Position numbers and translations under genes: made by a program. A DNA stretch of 64,000 bases from Betaproteobacteria bacterium (GTDB taxonomy: Bacteria > Pseudomonadota > Gammaproteobacteria > Burkholderiales > SG8-41): assembly GCA_900299145.1 (NCBI GenBank), contig OMIN01000104.1:1-64000 (forward strand). Reading direction: 5' to 3'. Under the pieces are notes generated by a model. The model had not been told where the DNA came from. It did not search any database and was given only the letters and a program-made list of their open reading frames with translations. How positions within the stretch are numbered: position 1 is the stretch's first letter; the number at the start of each line of letters is the position of its first letter. Below are positions 33,534 through 45,325 of this stretch, piece by piece.

Positions 33534-34592
33534 CTAATCGCTTTTCAGCCGCGCGACAATCGCCCCTGTCATGCGCTGTGTCCCCGCATCACCGCCCAGA
33601 TCCGCTGTGACATCGCGCTTTTCCCGCAGCACCTGCGTCAGCGCTTTGTCGATGCGGTCAGCCGGTTGCGACTGACCGATGTAGCGCAACATCATCACCG
33701 CCGACAAAATCGCCGCCATGGGATTGGCGATATCCTTGCCGGCGATGTCGGGCGCACAGCCGTGCACCGCCTCGAACATGGCACAGTCGGGGCCAAAATT
33801 GGCGCCGGGTGCAACCCCCAGCCCGCCAACCAACCCCGCCGCAAGATCGGATACGATGTCGCCATAAAGATTCGGTAACAGCAGGCCGTCAAACGTTTCC
33901 GGCTTCATTACCAGCTCCATGCAGAGCGCGTCGACCACGCGCTGATCGAGGGTAACTTCGGGATAGTTCCGTGCGGTTTCCTGCGCTGTCTTCAGGAAAA
34001 GGCCGTCGGTCATTTTCATCACGTTGGCCTTGTGCACCACCGTCAACTTTTTACGCTTCAGGCGCCGCAGGTAATCCAGCGCGAATTTGCTCACGCGCTC
34101 CGTGGCGCGAAACGAAATGATCTTGATCGCCTCGGCAGTGCCTTCGTCGATCATGCGCTCCATGCCGGTGTAAAGGTCTTCGCTGTTCTCGCGAAATATC
34201 ACGATATCAACGTTGTCGTAACGCGACTGCACCGACGGATAATTGCGCACCGGCCGCACGTTCACGTACAGGCCCAGCTCCTTGCGTAGCGCGATGGCCA
34301 CGCTCGGATGCGTACGCTTTTCGATCACGCCCTTGTCGTTCTTGCGCTCGATGCGCACGCGGTAATCGCCGCCAAACGGCGTTTGCGTCGGCCCCTTGAG
34401 GACGACTTTGTTACGGGCAATCGATTCGAACACGGCCGCCGGTAGCGGCGTGCCGCTGCGCTCGCCTTCGCGCATGCCGGCAGCGACTTCCTCGAACTGC
34501 ACGGCGGCGCCGCTGGCAAGCACGATGTCCCGCGCGGCGCGGGTGACTTCCGGCCCGATGCCGTCGCCGGGTATCCAGGTGACGGTTTGCAT
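33534..34592 (-). CDS. Isocitrate/isopropylmalate dehydrogenase family, probably NAD-dependent isocitrate dehydrogenase
   Basis: A 352-residue decarboxylating beta-hydroxyacid dehydrogenase. TVTWIPGDGIGPEVTRAA starts the protein at the ATG (34592). Substrate-binding residues appear in RIERKNDKG and in the YVNVRPVRNYPS segment; the catalytic Tyr lies in SEDLYTGMER and Lys in TVVHKANVMKMTDG. Metal-binding aspartates are in NLYGDIVSDLAAGLVGG. The ending GVAPGANFGPDCAMFEAVHG fits NAD-type IDH better than LeuB. It sits between tctA (27-base gap) and a Bug gene, so it probably oxidises imported citrate after aconitase action. Confidence 0.87.
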   Translation of the reverse strand: MQTVTWIPGDGIGPEVTRAARDIVLASGAAVQFEEVAAGMREGERSGTPLPAAVFESIARNKVVLKGPTQTPFGGDYRVRIERKNDKGVIEKRTHPSVAIALRKELGLYVNVRPVRNYPSVQSRYDNVDIVIFRENSEDLYTGMERMIDEGTAEAIKIISFRATERVSKFALDYLRRLKRKKLTVVHKANVMKMTDGLFLKTAQETARNYPEVTLDQRVVDALCMELVMKPETFDGLLLPNLYGDIVSDLAAGLVGGLGVAPGANFGPDCAMFEAVHGCAPDIAGKDIANPMAAILSAVMMLRYIGQSQPADRIDKALTQVLREKRDVTADLGGDAGTQRMTGAIVARLKSD

Positions 34593-34619
34593 GGCGTGTA
34601 TCCGTTCCGTCAACTGGCG

Positions 34620-36128
34620 CTATTCGTCCTTGCCGTCTTCCTTGTACTTCTTGAGCTTGGGCAGGATGAATGGCATCAACACCGAAATTACCGACATTAC
34701 CACCAACGTCATGGTAATCGCGCTGCTGAAAAAGATTTTCGGACTACCACCCGAAATCGTCATCGCCTGGCGGAACGATTGTTCCATCATGCCACCGAGC
34801 ACCAGCGACAGCACCAGCGGCGCGACGGGGATATCGACCTTGTCAAACACGTATCCGATGACACCGAAGATCAGAATCAGGTAAAGATCAGTCATGCTGC
34901 CGTTGATGGCGTACGCGCCAATCACTGAAATGGCAATAATCAAGGGATACAGGATGCCCGACGGGATCTTCAGCAGTTGCACAAAAATGCCGATCAGCGG
35001 CAGATTAAGTATCAGCAGCATCACGTTTCCGATATACATGCTGTCGATAAGGCCCCAAACCAGATCAGGGCGGTTCTGGAACAGCAACGGCCCTGGTTGA
35101 ATGCCATACATGATGAAAGCGCCCATCAGCACGGCAGTGGCGCCGCCGCCGGGAATACCCAATGTCAGCAGCGGCACCATCGCACCAGCGGTATCGGAGT
35201 TATTCGCCGCTTCGGGACCGGCCACGCCTTCAATCGCGCCCTTGCCGAATTCATCCGGGTTTTTCGACAGCCGTTTTTCCGTGGTGTACGACATGATCGA
35301 AGCAATCGTGCCGCCCGCGCCCGGAAGCACGCCGATGATGAAGCCGATGACGCCGCCACGCCAGATCGGGCCGATGGAACGCAGCCATTCTTCCTTGGTC
35401 AGCCACAGGCTGCCGGAGATTTTCATCGCCTGTGCCGAAGTGCCTTTATAGATATCCTCGAGGCCGCGGAACACTTCAGCCACCGCAAACAGGCCCACTA
35501 CCACCACCACAAAGCCGACGCCGTCCTGAAACTCCGCCACGCCCATCGTGAAGCGCGCTTGGCCACTTTGCAGGTCAATGCCGATGGTGGCGATCATCAG
35601 GCCGAGTATCGTCGCCAGTACGCCCTTGGCCGGCGATTTGCCGGTGAGCGTAGACACCGCGGTCATTGCAAATAGCATCAGCGTAAAGTATTCCGCTGGG
35701 CCGAATTTCAGCGCCATTGAGGCCAGCGGCACCGCAAAGATGGTCAATCCGATGACCCCCAATGTGCCGGCGATAAATGAGCCAATGGCCGACACTGCCA
35801 GCGCCGCACCCGCGCGCCCCTTGCGAGCCATCTCATAGCCGTCGATGGAGGTCATCACCGAGGCTGCCTCGCCTGGCGTGCGAATCAGAATCGCGGTGGT
35901 GGAGCCGCCGTACTTCGTGCCATAGTAAATGCCGCACATCATGATGAGCGCGGACGTCGGGTTCATGCCAAAGGTTACCGGAATCAGCAGGGCGATACCC
36001 GCCGACGGCCCAATGCCCGGTAACACGCCGATAATGGTGCCCATGAACACACCTATGAAGGTGTACCACAGGTTAATGGGCTGCAGGCAGACCGCGAAGC
36101 CGTTGAAGATATGGGTCAAGGTTTCCAT
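34620..36128 (-). CDS. tctA: Tripartite tricarboxylate transporter large membrane subunit TctA
   Basis: A 502-residue inner-membrane protein with about 12 helices. The family hallmarks are the Gly/Pro-rich repeats [20 protein letters not shown] (about 34-53) and [17 protein letters not shown] (about 261-277), which mark the two halves of the inverted repeat forming the substrate site. It carries a charged C-terminus ([12 protein letters not shown]). It follows tctB by 12 bases and precedes the isocitrate-dehydrogenase gene. TctA transports citrate or related acids with sodium or protons once a Bug receptor has delivered them. It is the only TctA in the window. Confidence 0.95.
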   Translation of the reverse strand: METLTHIFNGFAVCLQPINLWYTFIGVFMGTIIGVLPGIGPSAGIALLIPVTFGMNPTSALIMMCGIYYGTKYGGSTTAILIRTPGEAASVMTSIDGYEMARKGRAGAALAVSAIGSFIAGTLGVIGLTIFAVPLASMALKFGPAEYFTLMLFAMTAVSTLTGKSPAKGVLATILGLMIATIGIDLQSGQARFTMGVAEFQDGVGFVVVVVGLFAVAEVFRGLEDIYKGTSAQAMKISGSLWLTKEEWLRSIGPIWRGGVIGFIIGVLPGAGGTIASIMSYTTEKRLSKNPDEFGKGAIEGVAGPEAANNSDTAGAMVPLLTLGIPGGGATAVLMGAFIMYGIQPGPLLFQNRPDLVWGLIDSMYIGNVMLLILNLPLIGIFVQLLKIPSGILYPLIIAISVIGAYAINGSMTDLYLILIFGVIGYVFDKVDIPVAPLVLSLVLGGMMEQSFRQAMTISGGSPKIFFSSAITMTLVVMSVISVLMPFILPKLKKYKEDGKDE

Positions 36129-36140
36129 GTCGTCGGCTCC

Positions 36141-36608
36141 TCAAAACGGCAGTACGCCGCGCGGCAGATTCACGCCCAGCGCGGCGGTAAAGATGTAGTA
36201 GCTGGCGAACCCATAAACTACTGAAGTGATAATGTTGGTCCAGCGCTTGCCCTTGTTAAAGTAGAGCGTCATCACCATCAGAAACAGCGAGGTCGATATC
36301 GCGTAACCCAGCGGCTCGAACAACGCAAAGAATATCCCCGTCACCACCACCACCCCGGCGACGACCTTATAAGTCGAGGTATCTTGCGGTTCTGCGGCTT
36401 CGGGCTCGGCCTCTGGCCCGCCTTTCTTCGCCTTGACCATCTCGGCAAACAGCATGGCCGCCGAAATCAGCAGCCCGATACCCAACAGCCGCGGGAACGC
36501 CTTTGGCCCCAGCGGGTCACCAATTTCCAGCGTGGGAATTTGCGACGTGGCCCAGAAGTAAACGCCCGCCAGTACCAAAATGCCTACAAATATGACTCTG
36601 TCCGCCAT
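36141..36608 (-). CDS. tctB: Tripartite tricarboxylate transporter small membrane subunit TctB
   Basis: A 155-residue protein with four hydrophobic helices (about 4-20, 38-55, 80-102 and 125-150), the usual size and layout of TctB. The N-terminal RVIFVGILVLAGVYFWATSQIP and DPLGPKAFPRLLGIGLLIS are typical. A charged, low-complexity loop (KAKKGGPEAEPEAAEPQD) separates helices 2 and 3. First gene of the tctBA-idh-bug run; its promoter lies in the 468-base gap shared with the divergent aconitase gene. Confidence 0.93.
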   Translation of the reverse strand: MADRVIFVGILVLAGVYFWATSQIPTLEIGDPLGPKAFPRLLGIGLLISAAMLFAEMVKAKKGGPEAEPEAAEPQDTSTYKVVAGVVVVTGIFFALFEPLGYAISTSLFLMVMTLYFNKGKRWTNIITSVVYGFASYYIFTAALGVNLPRGVLPF

Positions 36609-37076
36609 TTGCTTTTCTCTCTGTGAAAACGGGATTGGCCACGCAGATCATCACGATGCCCGCGGCGGCGAACTCCTGATTGGCTCCTGACTCGCTCCTG
36701 ACTGGCGGCACTACCGCCTCCTCCCACCGACGCGCGCGCCCGCAGTTTACCGAAGATTTCCGCGCCTGTGTTGCGGCTGATCTCACGCATCCCGCGGCGT
36801 CGCGCGCGACAGATCGGACTGGTGCAATTTCTTACGTAGTACCGCCGTCCCGCGCACGTTGCGACCGCGTTCGCGATTTGAACGCAAGTTAGTCAATCAA
36901 CAGGAATGAATCGAGGATCGCGTTTTGCTCCAATATCGCGCCGGAAAAGACTAAAATGCTGGAGTCGGCTCAGGCGGTTACCAGAAGGAGCCGAGGTCTC
37001 GCTTGACCCAGGCGGCGTTCTGCCAGCAGCCACCCCTCGCACGATTTCATTAACTATTTGATTTTAAAGAGTTTTT
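36609..37076. other. Divergent control region between tctBA-idh-bug and the aconitase pair
   Basis: A 468-base gap with no supported gene. It should contain outward promoters for tctB (minus) and the first aconitase (plus). I cannot define a convincing promoter: a TTG-containing box at 36925 and a TAAAAT at 36952 are spaced too far apart. Two copies of CTCCTGACT-like sequence (near 36684-36702) form a short direct repeat. The right end carries repeat copy 7 directly before the aconitase ATG. Confidence 0.55.
37051..37070 (+). repeat. Dispersed AT-rich repeat, copy 7
   Basis: TAACTATTTGATTTTAAAGA, three mismatches. It ends 6 bases before the ATG of the first aconitase gene and its AAAGAG end is the only possible ribosome-binding site there. 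Confidence 0.7.
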
Positions 37077-39764
<2,688 letters not shown>

Positions 39765-39805
39765 TCGCTTTGCCTGGGAGAGCGACGGTGCAGCATTCTC
39801 TGCAT

Positions 39806-39917
39806 CGTCGTTCCAGCGAAAGCTGGAACCCAGTTCGTTCTGTTATGCGAAGCATCTGATTTCAGGCCCTTCGGGCTAGTGTTTACAACCTGGGTTCCAG
39901 CTTTCGCTGGAACGACG
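39806..39917. repeat. REP doublet between the two aconitase genes
   Basis: Two 28-base arms in inverted orientation (39806-39833 and 39890-39917). Each holds its own perfect hairpin, GTTCCAGC with GCTGGAAC. The spacer contains a further GCCCTTCGGGC hairpin. It begins about 40 bases after the first aconitase stop and could terminate transcription or stabilise the mRNA end. Confidence 0.8.
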
Positions 39918-39953
39918 CTCAGGTTTGCCGCCAGTAGCGGCATCTTTAAATAT

Positions 39954-39973
39954 TCAATAAAATCAAATAGTTA
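39954..39973 (-). repeat. Dispersed AT-rich repeat, copy 8
   Basis: TAACTATTTGATTTTATTGA on the minus strand, one mismatch, continuing into AATATTT. It lies 27 bases before the second aconitase ATG but points away from it, in contrast to copy 7 before the first aconitase. Confidence 0.85.
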
Positions 39974-40000
39974 TGTTAAACCGATAGTCCGGAGCCTGCC

Positions 40001-42703
40001 ATGACCCAAGACACCTTCAAAACCCTGCGCGAATTCACTCCCGCCCCCGGCAAAACCGCCAAGTACCATTCACTCGCCGCGCTCGAAGCCGCGGGCCTGG
40101 GCAAAATCTCGCGCCTGCCGGTCTCGATCCGCGTGGTCCTCGAAGCACTGGTGCGCCAGTGCGACGGCAAAAAAATCACCGAAGAGCACGTCAAGGCATT
40201 GGCCGCGTGGCAGGCCAATGGCGCGCGCACCTCGGAGATTCCCTTCATTGTCGTGCGCATTGTGCTGCAGGATTTGATCGGCTTTGGCACGCTGAATGAT
40301 CTTTCCGCCATGCGCAATGCGGCGGCGCGCCTGGGTGTCGCGCCCTCCAAAATCGAGCCGCTGGTGCCGGTCGATGTCGTCGTCGATCACTCCGTGGAAA
40401 TCGACGTGCACAACGCGCCCGACGCGGTGCAGCGCAATCAGGAAATCGAATTCAAGCGCAATGCCGAGCGCTATCTGTTCGTGAAGTGGGCGCAAGGCGC
40501 ATTTAAAACCGTGCGCGTGGTGCCGCCGGGCAACGGCATTATTCACCAGATCAATATGGAGTATCTGTCGCGCGGCGTGTGGGAAAAGGATGGCGTGTAT
40601 TTCCCTGACACCGTGTTCGGCACCGACTCGCACACCACCATGGTCAATGGCATCGGCGTGGTGGCCTGGGGCGTGGGCGGCATCGAGGCAGAAGCCGGCA
40701 TGCTGGGCCAGCCCAATGCCTTCCTGACGCCCGATGTGGTGGGCTGCCATATGACCGGCAAGCTGCGCGAAGGCGTCACCGCGACCGATCTCGCGCTTAC
40801 CGTCACTGAACTGATGCGCAAAGCCAAGGTGGTCGGGAAGTTCGTCGAGTTCTACGGCGAAGGCGCGTCGAATCTCACCGCTGCCGACCGTTGCACCGTC
40901 GCCAACATGGCGCCGGAGTATGGAGCGACCATGGGCTACTTCCCGGTCGATGAAAAAACCGTCGAGTACTTCCGCACCACGGGCCGCGAGCCGGAACTGG
41001 TGTCGGCCATCGAAGCGTATTACAAGGCGCAGGGCATGTTCGGCATGCCGAAAAAAGGCGATATCGATTACAGCCAGGTCATCGAACTCGATCTAGGTTC
41101 CATCGTACCCAGCCTTTCTGGTCCCAAGCGTCCGCAGGACCGCGTGAGCCTGCCAGACCTTGGCCGCGATTTCGAAAAGCTGTTCTCCGCGCCCACAGAC
41201 AAAAACGGTTATGCGCGCGACGCCGCCGACCTGAATCGCCGCGAAGCAACGGGCCACGCCTTCGACGTCGGTCACGGCGACGTGCTGATCGCGTCGATCA
41301 CCTCCTGCACCAACACCTCGAACCCGGCGCTGCTGCTCGCCGCCGGCTTGCTGGCAAAGCGCGCGGTGGAGAAAGGCCTGATGCCGCACCCGCGCATCAA
41401 GACTTCGCTCGCGCCCGGCTCCAAAGTGGTGACGGATTATCTGAAAGACGCGGCCCTGCTGCCGTATCTCGAAAAGCTCGGCTTTGGTGTCGTTGCTTAC
41501 GGTTGCACCACCTGCATGGGCGCAGCTGGTCCGCTGGATGCCAAGATCGAAGACGCAGTCGTCAGCAAGGATCTGGTCACTTGCGCCGTGCTTTCCGGCA
41601 ACCGCAACTTTGAAGCGCGCGTGCACGCCAACCTGCGCGCCAACTACCTTGCCAGCCCCGCGCTGGTGGTGGCCTATGCGCTGGCCGGCACCGTGCGCAC
41701 CGATCTCACCAAAGACCCGCTGGGCAAGGACAAGGACGGCAAGCCCGTTTACCTGAAAGACCTGTGGCCTTCTGACGCCGAAGTCGCGGCGCTGCTGAAA
41801 TTCGCCACCAACGCCGATCACTTCCGCCGTGAGTACGGCGATCTGTCGGGCAACAAGAAGCTGTGGGACGCGGTTCCGACCATCGAAGGCGCGGTGTTCA
41901 AGTGGGACGATAAATCCACCTTCATCAAGGAACCGCCGTTTTTTGATGGCGTCACCAAAACCCCGGGCAAGGTCATCGACATCGTGGGCGCGCGCGCGCT
42001 GGCGATCTTAGGTGATTCAATCACCACGGATCACATCAGCCCTTCCACCAAAATTCGCCCCGGCACGCCCGCGGGCAAATGGCTGGAGCCCTTCAAAGCC
42101 AATCACCCGCCGTCCGAGTGGGGCCACTTCGGCGTGCGCCGCTGCAACCACGAACTGATGGTGCGCGGCACCTTCGCCAACGTGCGCCTGCGTAATGCGG
42201 TGGCGCCGGGAACAGAAGGCCCGATCACCAAAGTGCAGCCCACCGGCGAGCAAATGACGATTTTTGAAGCCAGCGAAATCTACCGCGCCAACAAAACGCC
42301 GCTGGTGATCTTCGGCGGCGACGACTACGGCATGGGCTCATCCCGCGACTGGGCGGCCAAGGGTGTGCAACTGCTGGGCGTCAATGCGGTAATCGTGAAG
42401 AGCTTCGAGCGCATCCACCGCGCCAACCTGATTGGCATGGGCGTAGTGCCGCTGCAGTTTAAACCCGGCGAGGATGTCAAAACGCTGGGCATCAACGGCA
42501 CTGAGACCTTCACCATTGAAGGCTTGGCTGGCGGTAACGTCAAGCCGATGCAGGATGTCGTGATGACGATTACGCGCGCTGATGGCTCTACGCAAAAGGT
42601 TACTCTGACGCTACGGATTGATACTGGTATTGAGGTGGATTACTTGAAGCACGGCGGGATATTGCCTTATGTGTTGCGGGATTTGGTTGCGACTGCGGGG
42701 TAG
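40001..42703 (+). CDS. acnA: Aconitate hydratase, AcnA type (second, tandem copy)
   Basis: A 900-residue paralogue of the preceding gene, clearly related along its whole length (for example EYLSRGVWEKDGVYFPD against EYLSRGVWEKDGVYYPD). Iron-sulphur ligands Cys436, Cys502 and Cys505 are intact, as are DSHTTMVNGIGVVAWG and YGMGSSRDWAAKG. Differences concentrate at the N-terminus and around DLGRDFEKLFSAPTDKNGYARD (split here: residues about 385-406), so the pair has diverged for some time. One copy may be a housekeeping enzyme and the other specialised, for example stress-stable or acting on 2-methylaconitate. CGGAG lies 8 bases before the ATG. Confidence 0.93.
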   Translation: MTQDTFKTLREFTPAPGKTAKYHSLAALEAAGLGKISRLPVSIRVVLEALVRQCDGKKITEEHVKALAAWQANGARTSEIPFIVVRIVLQDLIGFGTLNDLSAMRNAAARLGVAPSKIEPLVPVDVVVDHSVEIDVHNAPDAVQRNQEIEFKRNAERYLFVKWAQGAFKTVRVVPPGNGIIHQINMEYLSRGVWEKDGVYFPDTVFGTDSHTTMVNGIGVVAWGVGGIEAEAGMLGQPNAFLTPDVVGCHMTGKLREGVTATDLALTVTELMRKAKVVGKFVEFYGEGASNLTAADRCTVANMAPEYGATMGYFPVDEKTVEYFRTTGREPELVSAIEAYYKAQGMFGMPKKGDIDYSQVIELDLGSIVPSLSGPKRPQDRVSLPDLGRDFEKLFSAPTDKNGYARDAADLNRREATGHAFDVGHGDVLIASITSCTNTSNPALLLAAGLLAKRAVEKGLMPHPRIKTSLAPGSKVVTDYLKDAALLPYLEKLGFGVVAYGCTTCMGAAGPLDAKIEDAVVSKDLVTCAVLSGNRNFEARVHANLRANYLASPALVVAYALAGTVRTDLTKDPLGKDKDGKPVYLKDLWPSDAEVAALLKFATNADHFRREYGDLSGNKKLWDAVPTIEGAVFKWDDKSTFIKEPPFFDGVTKTPGKVIDIVGARALAILGDSITTDHISPSTKIRPGTPAGKWLEPFKANHPPSEWGHFGVRRCNHELMVRGTFANVRLRNAVAPGTEGPITKVQPTGEQMTIFEASEIYRANKTPLVIFGGDDYGMGSSRDWAAKGVQLLGVNAVIVKSFERIHRANLIGMGVVPLQFKPGEDVKTLGINGTETFTIEGLAGGNVKPMQDVVMTITRADGSTQKVTLTLRIDTGIEVDYLKHGGILPYVLRDLVATAG

Positions 42704-42717
42704 GCAACAATATTGCG

Positions 42718-42740
42718 GCGTGGGCAAATAGTGCCCACGC
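42718..42740. terminator. Hairpin after the second aconitase gene
   Basis: GCGTGGGC (42718-42725), 7-base loop AAATAGT, GCCCACGC (42733-42740): a perfect 8-bp GC-rich stem starting 15 bases after the stop. No run of T follows, so it may act as a weak or Rho-assisted terminator, or as a repeat. Confidence 0.6.
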
Positions 42741-42771
42741 TACCGAGCTTTAACAATCAGCCCCGGTAAAA

Positions 42772-43068
42772 ATGATTACACTGATCGCTAGCGTTTTACT
42801 GATTGTTTTGCACTTCGCGTTCATCCTTTCGGCATTTGTGAGTGGCGTGTATGTTTGTATTTACACATATCGTATGCTCCAGGAGATACCTCCAACCCGC
42901 CGCCATCTAGCAAATCTTTTTCCGTACCTAATCGGAGTGGTTCCGGGATTGTTGACTCCCGCTGGCAATCGAATCCGGAATAAATTGGCCCAAAGTATGT
43001 GTGTCGTAGCGGCTGCAGCACTTGGCGTTGTTGCAACTCAGTTTATTATTAAGTCAGTATCTCCATAG
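42772..43068 (+). CDS. Small membrane protein of unknown function
   Basis: A 98-residue protein I do not recognise. Two or three hydrophobic segments are visible: residues about 4-30 (with CIYTY at its end), a weaker one around 48-58, and 74-93. A positively charged loop (PPTRRHLANLF) lies between. Codon use is less GC-biased than the aconitase gene before it. No ribosome-binding site stands out at the ATG. The clear alternation of helices and basic loops favours a real gene, but support is moderate. Confidence 0.55.
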   Translation: MITLIASVLLIVLHFAFILSAFVSGVYVCIYTYRMLQEIPPTRRHLANLFPYLIGVVPGLLTPAGNRIRNKLAQSMCVVAAAALGVVATQFIIKSVSP

Positions 43069-43111
43069 AATTCCAAGGGGTCAGCCCGCGTCAGCCCACG
43101 TAGGTCGGAAT

Positions 43112-43169
43112 GCGTAGCGGTTCCGACACACATCAACACTAGGCACGCAGGTTGTCGGAACCGCTACGC
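43112..43169. repeat. Inverted repeat, 17-bp arms
   Basis: GCGTAGCGGTTCCGACA (43112-43128) and its exact reverse complement (43153-43169) enclose 24 bases. It lies between the small membrane gene and the convergent quinone oxidoreductase gene. The sequence differs from the GTCATTCC-type doublets, so it is a separate repeat family or a bidirectional terminator. Confidence 0.75.
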
Positions 43170-43190
43170 GCTCCGCTCCACAAAACAATA

Positions 43191-43210
43191 TAACTATTTG
43201 TTTTTATTAA
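43191..43210 (+). repeat. Dispersed AT-rich repeat, copy 9
   Basis: Exact match (TAACTATTTGTTTTTATTAA) followed by ATAATTTC. It ends 7 bases from the stop codon of the quinone oxidoreductase gene and points towards that stop, i.e. antisense to it. Confidence 0.9.
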
Positions 43211-43217
43211 ATAATTT

Positions 43218-44192
43218 CTAAACCAGCACCGACGACCCCACGGTCTTCCCCGCCTCCAAATCCGCATGCGCGCGCACCACATCTGCTAGCTTGTAACGTT
43301 GTCCGATGTGCGCCTTGATCACGCCTTTCTTCAGCATGTCGAACACGCGGGTGGATGACATCACGAGGTCTTCGCGCGCGACGCAGTAGTTCGCCAGCGT
43401 CGGCCGGGTGAAATACAGCGAACCCATTTTTTGCAGCGTGGCGGCTTCGACGGCGGGCGGCGCGCCGGTGGTGGTGCCGAACGAAATAAAGAACCCGCGC
43501 GGGGCCAAACTTTTGATCGACACATCAAACGTAGCCTTGCCCACTGAGTCGTAGACCACCGGCACGCCGGCGCCGCCGGTGATTTCTTTCACGCGCGCGG
43601 CGATGTCTTCCTTGTGGCGGTCGATCACGAATTCGTAGCCGTTGTCCTTGGCGAGTTGGCATTTGGCGGCACCACCCGCCACGCCGATCATGCGCGCGCC
43701 AAGGTGTTTGCCCCACTGCCCGGCCACCAGCCCCACGCCGCCCGCCGCCGCCATAAACAGCACGAACTCGCCGGGTTTGACTGTGTAACAGCGGTTCAAC
43801 AGATACTCCGCGGTCATGCCCTTGGTAAGGATCGCGGCTGCGGTTTCTTCACTGACACCTTCGGGAATTTTGATAAGCCGCTCGGCGGGCATGTTACGCA
43901 AGCTGGCATACGAGCCGGGCGCGCTACCGGCATAGACCACGCGATCGCCCTTTTTCAATCCGGTGACGGCGCTACCCACTGCTTCGATCACGCCGGCGGC
44001 CTCGATGCCGATGCCGCTGGGCAGGGGCAACGGATACTGCCCACCACGGTGATAAACATCCATGAAATTCACACCGATGGCGGTTTGACGGATTTGGGCT
44101 TCGTTGGCACCGGGCGCGGCGACATCGACGGATTCGAGTTTCATGACCTCGGGCGTGCCCTGGGCGGCGATACGAACTGCTTGGGCTTGCAT
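43218..44192 (-). CDS. NADPH:quinone oxidoreductase (zinc-free MDR family)
   Basis: A 324-residue medium-chain reductase of the quinone oxidoreductase (QorA/zeta-crystallin) type. The start MQAQAVRIAAQGTPEVMKLE fits the family, and AAGAAAGG precedes it; the frame upstream of it is repeat-derived and not coding. The nucleotide-binding motif is MAAAGGVGLVAGQWGKHLGA (about 146-165), and GIGIEAAGVIEAVGS marks the GroES-like domain. No catalytic-zinc ligands are seen, as expected. It reduces quinones or enones with NADPH. The REP doublet at 44263 lies in its leader region. Confidence 0.92.
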   Translation of the reverse strand: MQAQAVRIAAQGTPEVMKLESVDVAAPGANEAQIRQTAIGVNFMDVYHRGGQYPLPLPSGIGIEAAGVIEAVGSAVTGLKKGDRVVYAGSAPGSYASLRNMPAERLIKIPEGVSEETAAAILTKGMTAEYLLNRCYTVKPGEFVLFMAAAGGVGLVAGQWGKHLGARMIGVAGGAAKCQLAKDNGYEFVIDRHKEDIAARVKEITGGAGVPVVYDSVGKATFDVSIKSLAPRGFFISFGTTTGAPPAVEAATLQKMGSLYFTRPTLANYCVAREDLVMSSTRVFDMLKKGVIKAHIGQRYKLADVVRAHADLEAGKTVGSSVLV

Positions 44193-44262
44193 GGAATACC
44201 TTTCTTCTTTTCGATTCAATAAGACACAACAGACGAAACGTGAAGCACTCTGAAAACCACTT

Positions 44263-44346
44263 CTGTCGTTCCCGCGCAGGCGGGAACCCATAACACACGT
44301 GCCACCGCCATCCACGTATGGATTCCCGCCTGCGCGGGAATGACAG
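44263..44346. repeat. REP doublet, same family as 6312-6394
   Basis: Arms 44263-44291 and 44318-44346 are inverted 29-base copies with two mismatches, each with an internal GTTCCCGC/GCGGGAAC-type hairpin. Located between the starts and stops of two minus-strand genes, here it is intergenic, unlike the copy inside Bug gene 1. Confidence 0.8.
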
Positions 44347-44418
44347 GTTATAGATTGCAGTGCTTGGGAAACGCCTGCGGGAACAACGACTCCCTACGAC
44401 AAGACAACGCAACGAAAC

Positions 44419-45282
44419 CTACACCATCCGCCAAGTCTCCCCGCTAACCACTGCCTTGCCATCCTTCTCGAGCTTCAACAAATGCCCATGCAGTGACCGC
44501 CGCGCCGGCACATGGAGCTTCGGCGATACGTCGTCGTAAACCACCGGCACCAGTTCGTCGATGGTGGCAGTTTTGGCCTTCACCAGAGCGTCAATCACCT
44601 TTTGTTCGCGCTTCAAACGATGCGCGATGATCTTGGAAACTTCTTCGCGCGGGGTTTCGATGAAATGGCCGTGGCCGGGGGCGAAGGTGGTGATCTGATA
44701 GTTGCTGAGTTTATTCAGCGACGCAAAGTAATCGTGCATGTCGCCATCGGGCGGTGAAATCACCACGGTGGAGCCTTGCATCACATGGTCACCGGTAAAC
44801 AGCAGCCCCGAGCCTTCGAGCAGATAACAAATATGATTCGACGCGTGCCCCGGCGTGTGAATGGCACGTATCTTGAACGCGCCGCAATCGACCACGTCGT
44901 CGTTGACCAGCGCGCGATCCGGTTTGAATTCGGTATCCTGCCGGCCATCCTGCGGCACTTTGCCAAAGCCGTGGATGACGGCGCCCGTGGCCTTGGCTAC
45001 CGCGCGCGACGACGGCGAATGATCGGTATGCGTGTGGGTGCAGAAAATCCAGCGCAGCCGTTTACCGGTGTTCTTGATCAACAACTCGGCGTGCGAAGCG
45101 ATGTCCGGCCCCGGATCAATCATAGCGAGGTCGCCCGTGCCCCCATCGTGATCGCCGATGATGTACGAGTTTGTGCCCGGCCCGGTCATCATGCCGGGGT
45201 TGGGCGCGGTGATGCGCAGCACGCGCGGATGCGGGCGAACCACTTCGCCGGGGATGATTTTTGCAGGGGTCGTTGTCGTCAT
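44419..45282 (-). CDS. MBL-fold metallo-hydrolase (LACTB2-like)
   Basis: A 287-residue metallo-beta-lactamase-fold hydrolase. The ATG at 45282 gives MTTTTPAKIIPGEVVRPHPR. The metal-binding motif is CTHTHTDHSPSSR (HxHxDH, about 84-94), the third His is in HTPGHASNHI and a further ligand region is FTGDHVMQGSTVV. C-terminal winged-helix-like residues (VYDDVSPKLHVPARRSLHGHL) match the LACTB2/Rv-type subgroup, acting on thioesters or RNA. It starts 44 bases after the NUDIX gene ends, so the two form an operon. Confidence 0.88.
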   Translation of the reverse strand: MTTTTPAKIIPGEVVRPHPRVLRITAPNPGMMTGPGTNSYIIGDHDGGTGDLAMIDPGPDIASHAELLIKNTGKRLRWIFCTHTHTDHSPSSRAVAKATGAVIHGFGKVPQDGRQDTEFKPDRALVNDDVVDCGAFKIRAIHTPGHASNHICYLLEGSGLLFTGDHVMQGSTVVISPPDGDMHDYFASLNKLSNYQITTFAPGHGHFIETPREEVSKIIAHRLKREQKVIDALVKAKTATIDELVPVVYDDVSPKLHVPARRSLHGHLLKLEKDGKAVVSGETWRMV

Positions 45283-45325
45283 GTTGGTTAACCATCTCGG
45301 TTGGAAAATTGAATCAGGCTGAATG

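Noticed and set aside
36925-36957. A possible sigma70 promoter (TTGCTC ... TAAAAT) before the first aconitase
   Set aside because: The spacing is about 21 bases, too long for a normal promoter.
44193-44315. N-terminal extension of the quinone oxidoreductase frame
   Set aside because: The residues are encoded by REP doublet DNA; a good start with ribosome-binding site lies at 44192.
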